Shown piece after piece: positions 1 to 8,814 of a stretch of DNA of 64,000 nt (the stretch's first letter is position 1; each line of letters opens with the position of its first letter). The DNA is from Porphyromonas sp. COT-239 OH1446 (GTDB lineage Bacteria; Bacteroidota; Bacteroidia; Bacteroidales; Porphyromonadaceae), in NCBI RefSeq assembly GCF_000768875.1, contig NZ_JRAO01000015.1, forward strand, positions 192 through 64,191, written 5' to 3'. A model generated the notes under the pieces. That model was not told the origin of the DNA and did not search any database. It saw only the letters and a program-made list of their open reading frames with translations. A program made the translations under genes and the position numbers.

Positions 1-75
1 AAACTATCCTTACGCAAGAGGCTGTTCAAAGCCGCTCTCAATATAGACTATCTCAAGAAGCTCCTAAAGATTTGA
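1..75 (+). CDS. C-terminal tail of a truncated ORF, possibly a transposase
   Basis: Frame 1 is open from the first base and stops at TGA 73-75, giving 24 residues that end in the basic, leucine-rich tail ALNIDYLKKLLKI. Such tails are common at the C-termini of Bacteroidetes DDE transposases, and the stop is followed at once by GCGGTTGCCCTGAC (77-90), which could be an insertion-sequence end. The rest of the gene lies outside the window, so the assignment is a guess. It could equally be the end of an unrelated basic protein or a chance open frame. Confidence 0.3.
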   Translation, partial: KLSLRKRLFKAALNIDYLKKLLKI

Positions 76-221
76 TGCGGTTGCCCTGACTTTTGAGATC
101 GACGGCTGGGGGCGGTAAGAAGTGAGGCGCGACCAGTCTGAGACCTCCATCGAGCCTCCGAGAGGACTTCGCCCGAGAAACTATCTATCCCCTCAGGAGA
201 GACACCAGCAGGTGCACAGCT

Positions 222-396
222 GAGACTCAAATAGGATCACAACAGAGATCTAGATAGGAACTCCAACGAAGCATAAGTAGGATCGTAACAGAGACCCAAG
301 TAGGAGCTCCATCAAGGGTTAAATAGGAACTCGATCGAGGCCCAAGTAGGGGCGTCAAAGAACATTCGGCTAGAGGTCCTTGGGTTCCTAAGTAGC
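222..396. repeat. 23-bp degenerate tandem repeat array, copy 1
   Basis: About seven imperfect units follow one another with a period near 23 bases. Each unit combines an (A)AGTAGGA or AATAGGA core with GATCGCAAYAGAG or GAGCTCCATCGAGG. Decayed units continue to about 520. Apparent ORFs here only translate the repeat. The same family recurs at five other intergenic sites in the window. Nothing else is recognisable between 76 and 654 apart from a short direct repeat. Confidence 0.8.
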
Positions 397-397
397 A

Positions 398-459
398 AAA
401 AATCTTGTAAGTTATTAGTCCATTGGCTGATAAGTCGCAATGAAAAATCTTGTAAGTTA
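398..459. repeat. 17-bp direct repeat AAAAATCTTGTAAGTTA
   Basis: The sequence AAAAATCTTGTAAGTTA occurs exactly at 398-414 and 443-459, 45 bases apart, close to two periods of the surrounding 23-bp array. It is AT-rich and unlike the array units. It may be the edge of an inserted element or a binding-site pair. Confidence 0.7.
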
Positions 460-654
460 GCAGATCACAGAGAGCTAACGAGGAGATCCGTCGAGGTATA
501 ACTGGAAGCACAATGGAGGGGGAGAGAGACCTATAGATGAGCCCTCTGTCGGGCCTCTAGCGAGGAGATCCGAGGGCATCATGAGCTGCTCAACTGAGAG
601 CATCAGAGCCCCATTGCAAGGCTCTAGGGAAGCGAGCCACAGACAACAAAAAAG

Positions 655-692
655 GGCGGGTGCTGCAAGCCCAAAGGCCTACAGCACCCGCC
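655..692 (-). terminator. Intrinsic terminator of the Omp28/TlpA/DUF6029 operon
   Basis: GGCGGGTGCTG (655-665) pairs perfectly with CAGCACCCGCC (682-692) around a 16-base loop. On the minus strand the stem is followed directly by a run of six T. It lies 27 bases beyond the stop codon at 719. Confidence 0.9.
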
Positions 693-718
693 TAAAGAGG
701 GAGAAGAAGTATAGGGGT

Positions 719-2038
719 TTAGTAACGCATATTGAGGATGAGCTGGGCGATCGACTTACCCTCTCGATCGAGGAGGCTTAGGCGGATCTTATGGTCTCGG
801 CCCTTATCCTCATCCTTGCGCACCAGGTAATGCAGCTGCACACTCTGCTTCTGATGTTCCTCCAGGCTCGTATCTAGGTGCAGATACTTGAGCGAGAGAT
901 CGCCCTCATAGTAGCTCGTATGCTCTGCGATGAAGCACTGGCCATTGAGGCAGACTTGTCCAAGACCGATCTGTGTCAGGTCGAGATGATCGAGCTTCTC
1001 GAGGCGTACCCGATAGTCTCCCAGCTGGGTCTTGAGCCCTGGGACGACAAAGATATAGGGGCTGAGGAGCTCATCCTTCGTACCGATCTCCTCATCAGCA
1101 GGGACGAAGGAGCCACACTGGACTTCCGCCCCCGACCCCCACTGCTTACCATCGACGACAAAGCTCATCTGCTCCCTGGGTTCGATCTTGAGCTTGGGAG
1201 GCTGTGGCCTATTGGGGTCTTCCTCCTCATGAGAGCCTCCTCCTTCACCCCAAGCTCGCAGCGTAGTACTGACGACCTGCCCCCTTGCATCAGTCGCAAA
1301 GGCTATGAGCTTGGCAGCCCCCCACGAGGTAATGCGTGAGGCCTCGATCCGACGACGATAGAGGATCTCTTGCTCCATAGAGATACCCTCACGGGGGGTT
1401 AGGCTGTGGCGTAGGACTTGGCGGTGGAGGTGCTCTTTACCCTTGGGGCTATTGCTCTGCCAGGCACGCACATCCTCGACGAGCCATAGATGCAGACGGA
1501 GATCCTTGGCCACACCTTCGACAAGGCGAAGCCTTGCCTGGAGCTCGTCTCCAGTGCGAGAGAGCTCAGCGATTTGAAGCTGAGCCTGACGCTTCGCAAG
1601 AAGCATCTGCCCGATAAGACCACGCCACTGACCAGTATCTTGACTGAAGCGTGAGCCGTCGGGCAGGAGGGGGCTGCGATTGATCATCACAAGAGGGAGC
1701 TGTCGGGGCAAGCCAAAGGCTTCGCCGAGGCGATTGGCCTCCTCCGAAGCCAGGGCCGAGGTCGTTAGGCCACTACGCTCAGCGTGCATAGCCACGACGA
1801 TGATCCGCCCCCGATGCTGCGAGGCCAGCTCCTCCAGCAGTCGAGCCGCCTGAGGGCATTGGCTGCATAGCTGCCCCGTGTATTCCTCGACGAGGAGGGT
1901 AGAGCCAGTCTCCCCACCCTCCATAGGAGGCGAGGGGACTGGCTCGAAGCGTTGATAGTTAGGATTACAAGCCCCCAGTACGACAAGACTCAGCACGAAG
2001 AGTCCTCGCCACACAGAGGAAGAGATAGGACGATACAT
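719..2038 (-). CDS. Omp28-like thioredoxin-fold lipoprotein (first of two)
   Basis: This is a 439-residue predicted lipoprotein. A hydrophobic signal segment ends in a lipobox with Cys at residue 24 (VVLGAC). Residues about 47-140 resemble the Omp28 family of Bacteroidetes outer-membrane lipoproteins, with EEYTGQLCSQCPQA carrying a CxxC pair at residues 58 and 61, as in thioredoxin-like proteins. The C-terminal 150 residues look like a separate beta-rich domain that I do not recognise. It is the last gene of a four-gene operon, 13 bases after the DUF6029 gene. Family knowledge suggests an exposed outer-membrane or periplasmic redox-like protein; its substrate is unknown. It is much longer than the upstream paralogue, which it resembles only around the CxxC motif. 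Confidence 0.75.
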   Translation of the reverse strand: MYRPISSSVWRGLFVLSLVVLGACNPNYQRFEPVPSPPMEGGETGSTLLVEEYTGQLCSQCPQAARLLEELASQHRGRIIVVAMHAERSGLTTSALASEEANRLGEAFGLPRQLPLVMINRSPLLPDGSRFSQDTGQWRGLIGQMLLAKRQAQLQIAELSRTGDELQARLRLVEGVAKDLRLHLWLVEDVRAWQSNSPKGKEHLHRQVLRHSLTPREGISMEQEILYRRRIEASRITSWGAAKLIAFATDARGQVVSTTLRAWGEGGGSHEEEDPNRPQPPKLKIEPREQMSFVVDGKQWGSGAEVQCGSFVPADEEIGTKDELLSPYIFVVPGLKTQLGDYRVRLEKLDHLDLTQIGLGQVCLNGQCFIAEHTSYYEGDLSLKYLHLDTSLEEHQKQSVQLHYLVRKDEDKGRDHKIRLSLLDREGKSIAQLILNMRY

Positions 2039-2051
2039 ATTCGGAGGGAGT

Positions 2052-3797
2052 TTAAAGAGAGAGTAGTAGGGAGAGATTCAAACCAAAGGTCTCGGGGACA
2101 TAGCGGCATACCCCACCCGAGCAGTTAATTCCCGCTCGGGTTCGCCCCCAACCCAGCTGCAGGCGATGAGCCTTGTAGCTATGAGCCACAGAGAGCTGAT
2201 AGTAGTGCTGATCCGAATGAGAGGCCCATTGGTCGCTCAGGGAGATGATCCACCTTGGGGAGAGGCCTAGTTCAAGGGCGGCGTAGAGCCAATGCCCTCG
2301 ATCCTTGTCCGAGACCTTAGAAGGATCGAAGGACTCCTCGTGCAGATACTGCAGCTCCGTACGCAACGAGGTCTTCGCCCCAAGCTTGTGTTTGCCTTCG
2401 TAGACGAAAATATGGCTTCGGATGAGCCCAGGCGTATCGCTATGCCCCTCGATCACCTCTTGATTGTAGGCTTGGTGGGTATAACTCAGCGTGGCAGCAT
2501 AGGAGCGGGAAAGCTTGCGAGAGGCCTCAAGCGTAATATCATGGAAGTACTTCTCTCCAAAACCCAAGAAGCTATAAACTGCCCCATCCGAACCATAGAG
2601 CTGCTCCTTAGAGGTCTGCCCTCGCAGTACACTCAAAGGGCTAAGCTCCGATCGGTCAGCAATCCGCAGAGCATTGATATGCGAGGCACTCAGACGCAGC
2701 TGCGTGCCATATCGGCCACCTAGGGCTGTACCCCGAGGGATCGTATAGCGTAGCTCTGCCTGCATTGCCCATTCGCCCCAGGCTTGCGTAGCATAGGGTC
2801 TGAGGGCAGAGAGGGTGTAGCTCTGCTGCTGGGTAAAGGGGATGAGGTGATTGATACGCAGGTCTAGCTGTCCAGCCGAACGCTGCGAACGGAAGTCGAA
2901 GTTCTCACTTCGCCTTGCCCCGAGCATGAAACTGAAGCCTCGGGACGAATAGCTCGTCATGAGCATAGCCACCGAGCCTGAGCTGAAGATATAGTTATTA
3001 AGTCGATTGGGGTCGGCCCACTTATAAGCGAACTCACCATTGACCTCCCAAGCTCCTCGCTGCAAGAGCATACGTCCCGACCAAGCAGGCACTTGCCTAG
3101 GAGCGACAAGGCGTAGTATGGTGCGCCCCTCACCCATGCGCTGGATCAAATGCACATCGCTCAGATCTGTCTCACTCTTGACTACCAAAGAGAGACCGAA
3201 GTCAGCCCGCCAGCCTCGTTGGCTCAGAGGGCTGATCCACTCGGAGAGGCTAAGCGAGACATCGCCCGCCACAACGAAGCCTCTATGGCGATTGAGTAGT
3301 CCCCAATGTCCTCGGTCGAAGTGATTTCTCTGCTGACCCGCCGAGGCCTTAATCTGTAAGCCCTCAATAGGAGTGAGTCTGAGGTGAAGCCCTCTAAGAG
3401 AGTTATCAATACCCAACAAGCGATCTTCATAGGTGCGTAGCAGCAGCCCAGAACCAAGCTGGTCGTAGCTATCGCCCAGCGACACCTCAGCCCATCCGAG
3501 CGAACTCATCAGCTGCCAATAAGCGAGACCCCATCCAGCCCCACCCTCAAGCCCTGGCAGTGGCCGAGGCATGTGCTCCAGGCGTGCGGCAGCACTGAGT
3601 CCTCGGCCCTCAGCCCAGAGGTTTAGGTAACTGTTGCTATGCAGCCTATAGCTATTCGTAGTCTTGGAGGCATAGTGTGCCTCGCTCTGCAGCACTCCCC
3701 TCACCCGCCGGTCCTCAGCAGATAGTCTTTCAGTCTGCCAAAGGAGAAGCGAGAGGGCTAGGGCCCAGCCTTTCAAGATACATCCTTTGCCCCTCAT
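2052..3797 (-). CDS. DUF6029-like outer-membrane beta-barrel protein
   Basis: About 581 residues, with an N-terminal signal peptide (ALALSLLLW core) and then a long run of alternating hydrophobic/polar strands typical of a beta-barrel. The segment GDSYDQLGSGLLLRTYEDR followed by LGIDNSLRG (about residues 115-140) matches what I remember of the Bacteroidetes DUF6029 family. The function of that family is not known. I chose the ATG at 3797, which overlaps the TGA stop of the upstream TlpA-like gene by one base (TGATG), implying translational coupling. A GTG one codon earlier is the alternative start. The neighbours suggest a role in an envelope redox or folding module. Confidence 0.75.
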   Translation of the reverse strand: MRGKGCILKGWALALSLLLWQTERLSAEDRRVRGVLQSEAHYASKTTNSYRLHSNSYLNLWAEGRGLSAAARLEHMPRPLPGLEGGAGWGLAYWQLMSSLGWAEVSLGDSYDQLGSGLLLRTYEDRLLGIDNSLRGLHLRLTPIEGLQIKASAGQQRNHFDRGHWGLLNRHRGFVVAGDVSLSLSEWISPLSQRGWRADFGLSLVVKSETDLSDVHLIQRMGEGRTILRLVAPRQVPAWSGRMLLQRGAWEVNGEFAYKWADPNRLNNYIFSSGSVAMLMTSYSSRGFSFMLGARRSENFDFRSQRSAGQLDLRINHLIPFTQQQSYTLSALRPYATQAWGEWAMQAELRYTIPRGTALGGRYGTQLRLSASHINALRIADRSELSPLSVLRGQTSKEQLYGSDGAVYSFLGFGEKYFHDITLEASRKLSRSYAATLSYTHQAYNQEVIEGHSDTPGLIRSHIFVYEGKHKLGAKTSLRTELQYLHEESFDPSKVSDKDRGHWLYAALELGLSPRWIISLSDQWASHSDQHYYQLSVAHSYKAHRLQLGWGRTRAGINCSGGVCRYVPETFGLNLSLLLSL

Positions 3798-4294
3798 CAC
3801 TGCTTTTTGCTCTTACGAATAGCCTGGATGAGCTCCTCCTCGCTACCTGAGGAATAACCTGTATGACGATAGATCTCCTTGCCCGAGGTATCGTAAACAA
3901 AGACTGTAGGCAGATAGACTACGCCGAGATGACGTTTGAGCTCCTCGTTGGGGTCTAGCAGCACCTCATACTCCCATCCTCGAGAGCGCACCAGGGGCTT
4001 CACACGGAGGCTATTGCTGCCCTTGTCGATGGAGATCGCAAGCATGCGCACATTTGTCTCCTCTTGCCAATCGGCGTAGACCTCGCTGATGGCCGAGAGC
4101 TCCATGAGGCAGGGCTTGCACCAAGTAGCGAAGAAGCTGATAATGACGGGGCGACCTTGGCCAACAAGCGTGCTCACATCAACCTTGCGCCCCTCTATAT
4201 CAGAGAGGATCATCTTGGGCAGCTGAGCTGCCAGAGGAAAGACAGAGATGAGGATGAGCAGGAGGCCCAAGAGAGTTGTGTGGATCTTCTTCAT
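3797..4294 (-). CDS. TlpA-like periplasmic thioredoxin-family protein
   Basis: A 165-residue protein with an N-terminal signal sequence of about 23 residues (LLLILISVFPLAAQ) and one thioredoxin fold. The active-site motif FFATWCKPC places the redox cysteines at residues 59 and 62, and the cis-proline loop is visible as YLPTVFVYD. Proteins of this family reduce or exchange disulfides in the periplasm, supplying partners such as cytochrome maturation or outer-membrane proteins. It lies between two genes for secreted proteins, one with its own CxxC pair, so it may service its operon partners; that is inference. It follows the Omp28-like gene by five bases and overlaps the next gene by one. Confidence 0.85.
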   Translation of the reverse strand: MKKIHTTLLGLLLILISVFPLAAQLPKMILSDIEGRKVDVSTLVGQGRPVIISFFATWCKPCLMELSAISEVYADWQEETNVRMLAISIDKGSNSLRVKPLVRSRGWEYEVLLDPNEELKRHLGVVYLPTVFVYDTSGKEIYRHTGYSSGSEEELIQAIRKSKKQ

Positions 4295-4299
4295 TGTGC

Positions 4300-5166
4300 C
4301 TAGCCCTTCTTCTGAAGTGGGAATGAGGTAGCATCGATAATGCGCTTCGTATCACTATCCATCAGCAGCACGATGAGCTCGCAATGCTCGGGGTTGAGGT
4401 AGCTAGGGAGTGTGTACTGCTTGCTGTACTTCTTGCCCAGCTCGATCTTCTCACCCCAAACTCCGTTGAGAGAGCCTCGGAAGACGAAGTTATGCTTAAA
4501 GTTACGATCGAGACTGCCTGAGGGCATTCTCTGATAGCTAATGATATTGTTCTCTATAACCCAAAGGACCAAGTTTATCTTACCCTCCTTGTGGCGTGCT
4601 CGCTCACTTTCATACAGCTGCATCACGAGCTCTAGGTCGAGCTTGCGATCCGCAAGCTTGATGCTCGCAGAGGCCTTGTAGATATCCTTGAGATTGATGA
4701 GCGAACGAACATCTAAGGGTTCATGGACAACGTTGTTAAATCGGCCAGTAGGATAGCTCGTAACCTTCAGATGAGTGTGATAGATAGCAGCATCAGGGTG
4801 GTGCAATGCCTGGGAATAGAAGCGACCATCGCTGTGCAGGGCTACAGCGATGTAATGAGGGGCGAACTCTTCGTAAGTTCTTTTGAGCGCAGCCAAGCTA
4901 CCTGGGCAAGCAGGGCAGAGCTGCCCTGTGAAATCCATCGCAACTACATTGCTCTTGCCTGCCTGCTCGCTGGTCATAGGTGCTGTCGGCAGAGTGGGCT
5001 CCTCTTGTTTGGGAGGTACTGGCTCTTCCTTTTTCGGAGGTGTAGGCCCTTCCTTACCGGGTTTAGGTTCGGGAATGTTGGGTTTGTCTTTGTTACAGCT
5101 GACTGGTAGCAAAGTCAGCGATAAAGCGCAGAGAGCAAGTCCTGCCGATGAGTAAGATCTCTTCAT
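4300..5166 (-). CDS. Omp28-like thioredoxin-fold lipoprotein (second of two)
   Basis: A 288-residue predicted lipoprotein with Cys at residue 24 (PVSC). A linker rich in Pro, Lys and Glu (residues 28-62) is followed by a thioredoxin-like Omp28 domain with DFTGQLCPACPGS, cysteines at residues 84 and 87. The region YIAVALHSDGRFYS and the later SYPTGRFNN also fit the family. This is the promoter-proximal gene of the operon that continues through TlpA, DUF6029 and a second Omp28-like gene. No perfect TAnnTTTG box precedes it; TACTGTTG on the minus strand at 5192-5199 is one mismatch away. The 117-base gap to tamL has no obvious terminator, so read-through is possible. Confidence 0.8.
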   Translation of the reverse strand: MKRSYSSAGLALCALSLTLLPVSCNKDKPNIPEPKPGKEGPTPPKKEEPVPPKQEEPTLPTAPMTSEQAGKSNVVAMDFTGQLCPACPGSLAALKRTYEEFAPHYIAVALHSDGRFYSQALHHPDAAIYHTHLKVTSYPTGRFNNVVHEPLDVRSLINLKDIYKASASIKLADRKLDLELVMQLYESERARHKEGKINLVLWVIENNIISYQRMPSGSLDRNFKHNFVFRGSLNGVWGEKIELGKKYSKQYTLPSYLNPEHCELIVLLMDSDTKRIIDATSFPLQKKG

Positions 5167-5283
5167 CTTTTCTATATCGTTAAGTTTATTTGCAACAGTA
5201 AAATCTCCGAAATTTGGTGAATCTTTGATCTAAGTGGTGAGCAAAACAATCTTCAAGAGACTAACCACTCCCCACAGGGCTCT

Positions 5284-7746
5284 CTAGAAGGGGTAACCCA
5301 CGGCTAGGTGAAAACCCAGAGCATCCCCAAACTTGGGGATATTGTACCACCCCGAGCGGCTTGTCTTGTAGGGCAGATGCAGCCCCACACCAATGTCCAG
5401 TCGGACGACAAGGTAGCTAAAGTCTAACCTAATCCCCCCACCAGTACCGACTGCGATCTGATCGAGGAAGTCCCCTACGCTAGAGACCTCAGAGAGAGCT
5501 CCGCCTGGGCGCAGCGGATCGGGACGGAGTAGCCATACATTGCCTGCATCTACGAAGAGAGCTACATCAAGCAGACCTGTCAGCTGCTTGCGCCACTCTA
5601 TATTCGTCTCGAGTTTAAACTCCCCCACGTGATCCATGAAGGCATAGGGGCTCTGGTTGTCTAGAGCACTGAAACGACCAGGACCTAAGCTACGCACTCG
5701 GAAGGCTCGTAAACTATTTGCCCCACCGACGTAGAACTGCTCCATATAGGGCGCACGCAGCATATTGCCGTAGCTATAGATCCCTCCAAGGAGTAGCCTT
5801 GAGACGAGCTTGGTACGTCTATCCAGCTGCCAGGAGTGGCGGGCCTGTCCGCTAAGCTTGACAAACTGAGCGAAGGGGACACCGAGGATGTGCTTTGTCT
5901 CGTCGAAGGACTTTCGACCAAGAAGGGCGAAGAGACCCGAGGTCAGATTGCCCGCTTGACTCACGCTAGCCCCAATGAGGAGATTGCTGCGTCCAGGTCT
6001 TAGGGTAGCATTGTCATAGACGAAGCTATAGCCAATCTGTGGTACGAGCTGATCTCTCATGCTGAGCCCCAGGGAGGGGTTGTACACGAGCATCTCTCTA
6101 AACTCTGCTGTACTACTGCGCAGGCGGTTGTAGCTCAGATCCAGCACTCGAATGCTGTGCGTCTGAGTAGCATTGGGCTGAAAATCGTAGGAGAGGTTAA
6201 GCCCCACAGAACCCAGGCTATAGAAGCCCGAACGGTTGATCATCTGTGCGCTGAGACTCAGCGTCGTCGAGGTCGGGTAAAGGTGATAACGATCGAGCCT
6301 GCCAGGGAAGAGGAGGGTCGGTAGCGTAAGCCCAACATTTGCCCCGAGCTGGTAGCTGTTGATGCTCACCTCGGAGGCTTTGCCGAGAGCGTTGGAGCTA
6401 TTGGTCTGCCACTCATAGCTGCCGAAGAGGGCTGCGGTAAAGGTCTCCCCTCCGCCGAATACATTCCTCTTGTCGAGGCTAATCTTCCCCCCAGGCCCTA
6501 CGAGGTCATTGGTCTTGGTCGTAAAGTGTGCTTGCACACTCGCATCCCAGGGGAGGTCGCTACGCAGCAGCACATTCATATCCATGACCCTATCCCCGTG
6601 TCCGTAGGTGATCAGTGGGGTTGCTGCCCCACCGGTATGTTCCTGGGCGAAGAGGCTCGTCTGCGGGAAGGCAGCGGCAGGGGTGAAGCTAATATCCACG
6701 GAGGAGAATGCCCCCAAAGCCCCTAGAGCCTTAAGGCTACTGCCCTCGAGACTCTGACGATAGAGGCTATCAGGCTTCAGATGCAGACGATTGGCCAATA
6801 CTCCTCGTCTAATGGGTAGGCGACCTCGGTAATAAGCCTTCAGCCTCGGGGATAGCTCGAGACTATCTCGTCCACGCTGGCCGTAGCTGTCTACGAAATG
6901 TATGCGCACCTGGCCGATGCGCCAGCGTTGCTTCGCCTCCTCGGGTAGCCCACTGACCAGTGAGCTGCGCAGCTGCACCCGTCCTGAGTGTTGTAGGGTA
7001 TCCGCCTCGTAGGCGATATAGCTGGGCTTGAAATAATAAAACCCATGCTCACGCAGGTTCGCACTGACCTCTGTGCGGTCGCCCTCAAGGACATCTACGC
7101 CGAAATAGCCACCACGGTGCAGACGGCTGTACCTCTGATGATCATACACCAAGCTGTCCTCTAGGTCAATGGGCGGCAGATAAGCCACCGAATCAAGTAG
7201 ATAGGGCGAACCCATACGCACCTCATAGGCAACCTTGGCCTGTAGGCTGTCCGCCCTCCGGGGGATGATCCGTGCGCGAACCTCGGCATTGAGATAGCCA
7301 TACTCTCTGAGAATGCGCTCCGAGACCTTGGCTCGCAGATCGGGGGCTACATCTGAGATCCAAATGGGTTTACTCCCAAGCCTACGCATCCATCGCCCCA
7401 TGAAGGTACTATCAGCCTCGTACTTTTTGTAGAGCCAGAGCCCCATACTCGGCCAGGGCCATCGGTAGATCGAGCTACCGAAGATTGCATTGTTGGGGGC
7501 ATAGGCCAATTGCTCCTCGATGGCCTCGATGGCCCTCTGTCCATGCGAAGACTTATCCTCATCCGAGATCTCGATGCTCTTGATCCCGATGTAGAGTTGC
7601 TCACCCGATCCCTGATACTGGGAGATGGAGCAAGAGGAGAGTAGGAATATCAGAGCTAAGAAGATAGCTCCTCCTACCAACCAACCTATAGGCCCATGAG
7701 GCCTTTGTTGTGGGGACAGCTGTATGATATGGGTCAATGGGGTCAT
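5284..7746 (-). CDS. TamL-type BamA/Omp85-family outer-membrane lipoprotein
   Basis: About 820 residues. From the ATG at 7746 a hydrophobic segment ends in a lipobox with Cys at residue 39 (LSSCS). POTRA-like regions follow (roughly residues 40-420), then a C-terminal surface-antigen barrel with motifs such as FYVGGANSLRAFRVRSLGPG and an aromatic end (LAVGYPF). Bacteroidetes carry a lipid-anchored TamA relative, TamL, normally working with TamB in envelope assembly; no tamB is adjacent here. A TTG start 30 bases upstream is possible, but the -7 box at 7763-7770 would then lie inside or beyond the coding region, so 7746 is preferred. General identity as an Omp85 protein is secure; the TamL label is less so. 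Confidence 0.8.
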   Translation of the reverse strand: MTPLTHIIQLSPQQRPHGPIGWLVGGAIFLALIFLLSSCSISQYQGSGEQLYIGIKSIEISDEDKSSHGQRAIEAIEEQLAYAPNNAIFGSSIYRWPWPSMGLWLYKKYEADSTFMGRWMRRLGSKPIWISDVAPDLRAKVSERILREYGYLNAEVRARIIPRRADSLQAKVAYEVRMGSPYLLDSVAYLPPIDLEDSLVYDHQRYSRLHRGGYFGVDVLEGDRTEVSANLREHGFYYFKPSYIAYEADTLQHSGRVQLRSSLVSGLPEEAKQRWRIGQVRIHFVDSYGQRGRDSLELSPRLKAYYRGRLPIRRGVLANRLHLKPDSLYRQSLEGSSLKALGALGAFSSVDISFTPAAAFPQTSLFAQEHTGGAATPLITYGHGDRVMDMNVLLRSDLPWDASVQAHFTTKTNDLVGPGGKISLDKRNVFGGGETFTAALFGSYEWQTNSSNALGKASEVSINSYQLGANVGLTLPTLLFPGRLDRYHLYPTSTTLSLSAQMINRSGFYSLGSVGLNLSYDFQPNATQTHSIRVLDLSYNRLRSSTAEFREMLVYNPSLGLSMRDQLVPQIGYSFVYDNATLRPGRSNLLIGASVSQAGNLTSGLFALLGRKSFDETKHILGVPFAQFVKLSGQARHSWQLDRRTKLVSRLLLGGIYSYGNMLRAPYMEQFYVGGANSLRAFRVRSLGPGRFSALDNQSPYAFMDHVGEFKLETNIEWRKQLTGLLDVALFVDAGNVWLLRPDPLRPGGALSEVSSVGDFLDQIAVGTGGGIRLDFSYLVVRLDIGVGLHLPYKTSRSGWYNIPKFGDALGFHLAVGYPF

Positions 7747-7762
7747 GCTTAGTCGTTGCGGA

Positions 7763-7793
7763 CAAAGATACGACAAGCGAGGGCTGATGTCAA
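7763..7793 (-). promoter_or_regulatory. Bacteroidetes-type promoter of the tamL-like gene
   Basis: On the minus strand TATCTTTG (7763-7770) matches the -7 consensus TAnnTTTG, and TTG (7791-7793) lies 20 bases upstream at the -33 position. Transcription would start near 7757, leaving a very short leader before the ATG at 7746. Confidence 0.7.
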
Positions 7794-7842
7794 GCCCCCT
7801 TGAACAGAGCTTCCCCAGCCTTGGGGGGGGTATTTACAAAGC

Positions 7843-7888
7843 AGCCATGTAGCCACGCACACACCTCGTGCAGCGAAGCTACATGGCT
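7843..7888 (-). terminator. Hairpin between the Lrp-like gene and tamL
   Basis: AGCCATGTAGC (7843-7853) is the exact inverse of GCTACATGGCT (7878-7888), with an inner GCAC/GTGC pair. It probably ends transcription of the Lrp/AsnC gene ahead of the tamL promoter. There is no long T-tract, so the terminator call is tentative. Confidence 0.5.
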
Positions 7889-8012
7889 ACCATCTGAGAA
7901 CAAAGCCCGAGCGGACATCCGCTCGGCATCCTCCAGCGAATACTCGGCCCGATCCTAGCTAGGGAGATACGGTGCTTGGCAAGCCCCCTTCGGGCGAAGC
8001 CAGGCGACGAAC

Positions 8013-8495
8013 TTAGGGTATTTGCTCCACCGGAGGCAGGGGGACGGCGTTGGTGCATTTGACCTCGCCAATCACAAAGACACTGTGCAGGCTACCGACA
8101 CACTCCATGCGCCCAAGCGTATGCAAGACAAAGTCTTGATAATGCTGCATATCACGCACATAGATCTTGATCAGGAAGTCATACTCACCCGAGGTATTGT
8201 AGCACTCAGTAACCTCCTCGAGCTGCATGATGGCATCCATGAACTGGTCTGCGTAGTCCTGACCATGCTGCTTGAGGCGGATATTGCACATAACAATAAT
8301 ACCATTGCCAACCTTGTTGGCATCAAGTACCGCAACATACTTGCGTATGTATCCACGACGCTCTAGACGCTTGAGGCGTTCGAATACTGGCGAAGCGGAT
8401 AGCCCAACGATCTGTGCGAGCTCTTTTGTAGTTAGCTTAGCATCCTCTTGGAGTGTCTTCAAAATCAAGATGTCGATAGCATCTAATCCTTGCAT
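8013..8495 (-). CDS. Lrp/AsnC-family transcriptional regulator
   Basis: 160 residues with the standard two-domain layout. An N-terminal winged helix-turn-helix (about residues 5-60, with LTTKELAQIVGLSASPVFER and RLKRLERRGYIRKY) is followed by a C-terminal RAM ligand-binding domain (about residues 65-145, with YNTSGEYDFLIKIYV). Members bind amino acids or related effectors, form octamers and control amino-acid metabolism genes. The motif GEYDFLIK is typical of the ligand pocket. The gene is monocistronic, with its own -7 box upstream and a hairpin downstream. No target genes are evident from the neighbours. Confidence 0.93.
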   Translation of the reverse strand: MQGLDAIDILILKTLQEDAKLTTKELAQIVGLSASPVFERLKRLERRGYIRKYVAVLDANKVGNGIIVMCNIRLKQHGQDYADQFMDAIMQLEEVTECYNTSGEYDFLIKIYVRDMQHYQDFVLHTLGRMECVGSLHSVFVIGEVKCTNAVPLPPVEQIP

Positions 8496-8550
8496 AGAAT
8501 CCTTGTATTAAGTGGCTCAGCGAGCCAAATGAGACAAATTATTTTGCTGA

Positions 8551-8558
8551 CAAATGTA
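8551..8558 (-). promoter_or_regulatory. -7 box of the Lrp/AsnC gene
   Basis: TACATTTG on the minus strand matches TAnnTTTG and lies 56 bases upstream of the ATG at 8495. No clear -33 TTG is seen. The surrounding 319-base divergent gap (8496-8814) holds nothing else I can support. Confidence 0.5.
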
Positions 8559-8814
8559 CAAATTTAAGTATTACTATCGCTCCCATAGTCTCAGTGAAAA
8601 GTTCTGCAAACAAGCCCCCATGCTCCCGAAAAGAGGATGGCTAACGGCTACCTCAAGCGATAGGAATCCTGACACCATGCTGCAAGGAGTTCAAGGGCCG
8701 ACAAATAGAATATTTGCAGGTTTGTGCACTTGCTAAGTGAAGAAAAATGGCTATATTTAGCACCTCAATGAAAGCGATGCTTACGAGATAAGCAAGCAAC
8801 ACGAACGTAATAGT

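Noticed and set aside
222-396. CRISPR array
   Set aside because: Units are contiguous and degenerate with no spacers, and no cas genes are in the window.
227-511. 94-residue minus-strand ORF over the first repeat array
   Set aside because: The product only translates the 23-bp repeat (recurring SYLDLCCDPI-like strings) and has no credible start context.
878-1339. 153-residue plus-strand ORF inside the Omp28-like gene
   Set aside because: Antisense shadow of a better-supported lipoprotein gene; no recognisable domain.
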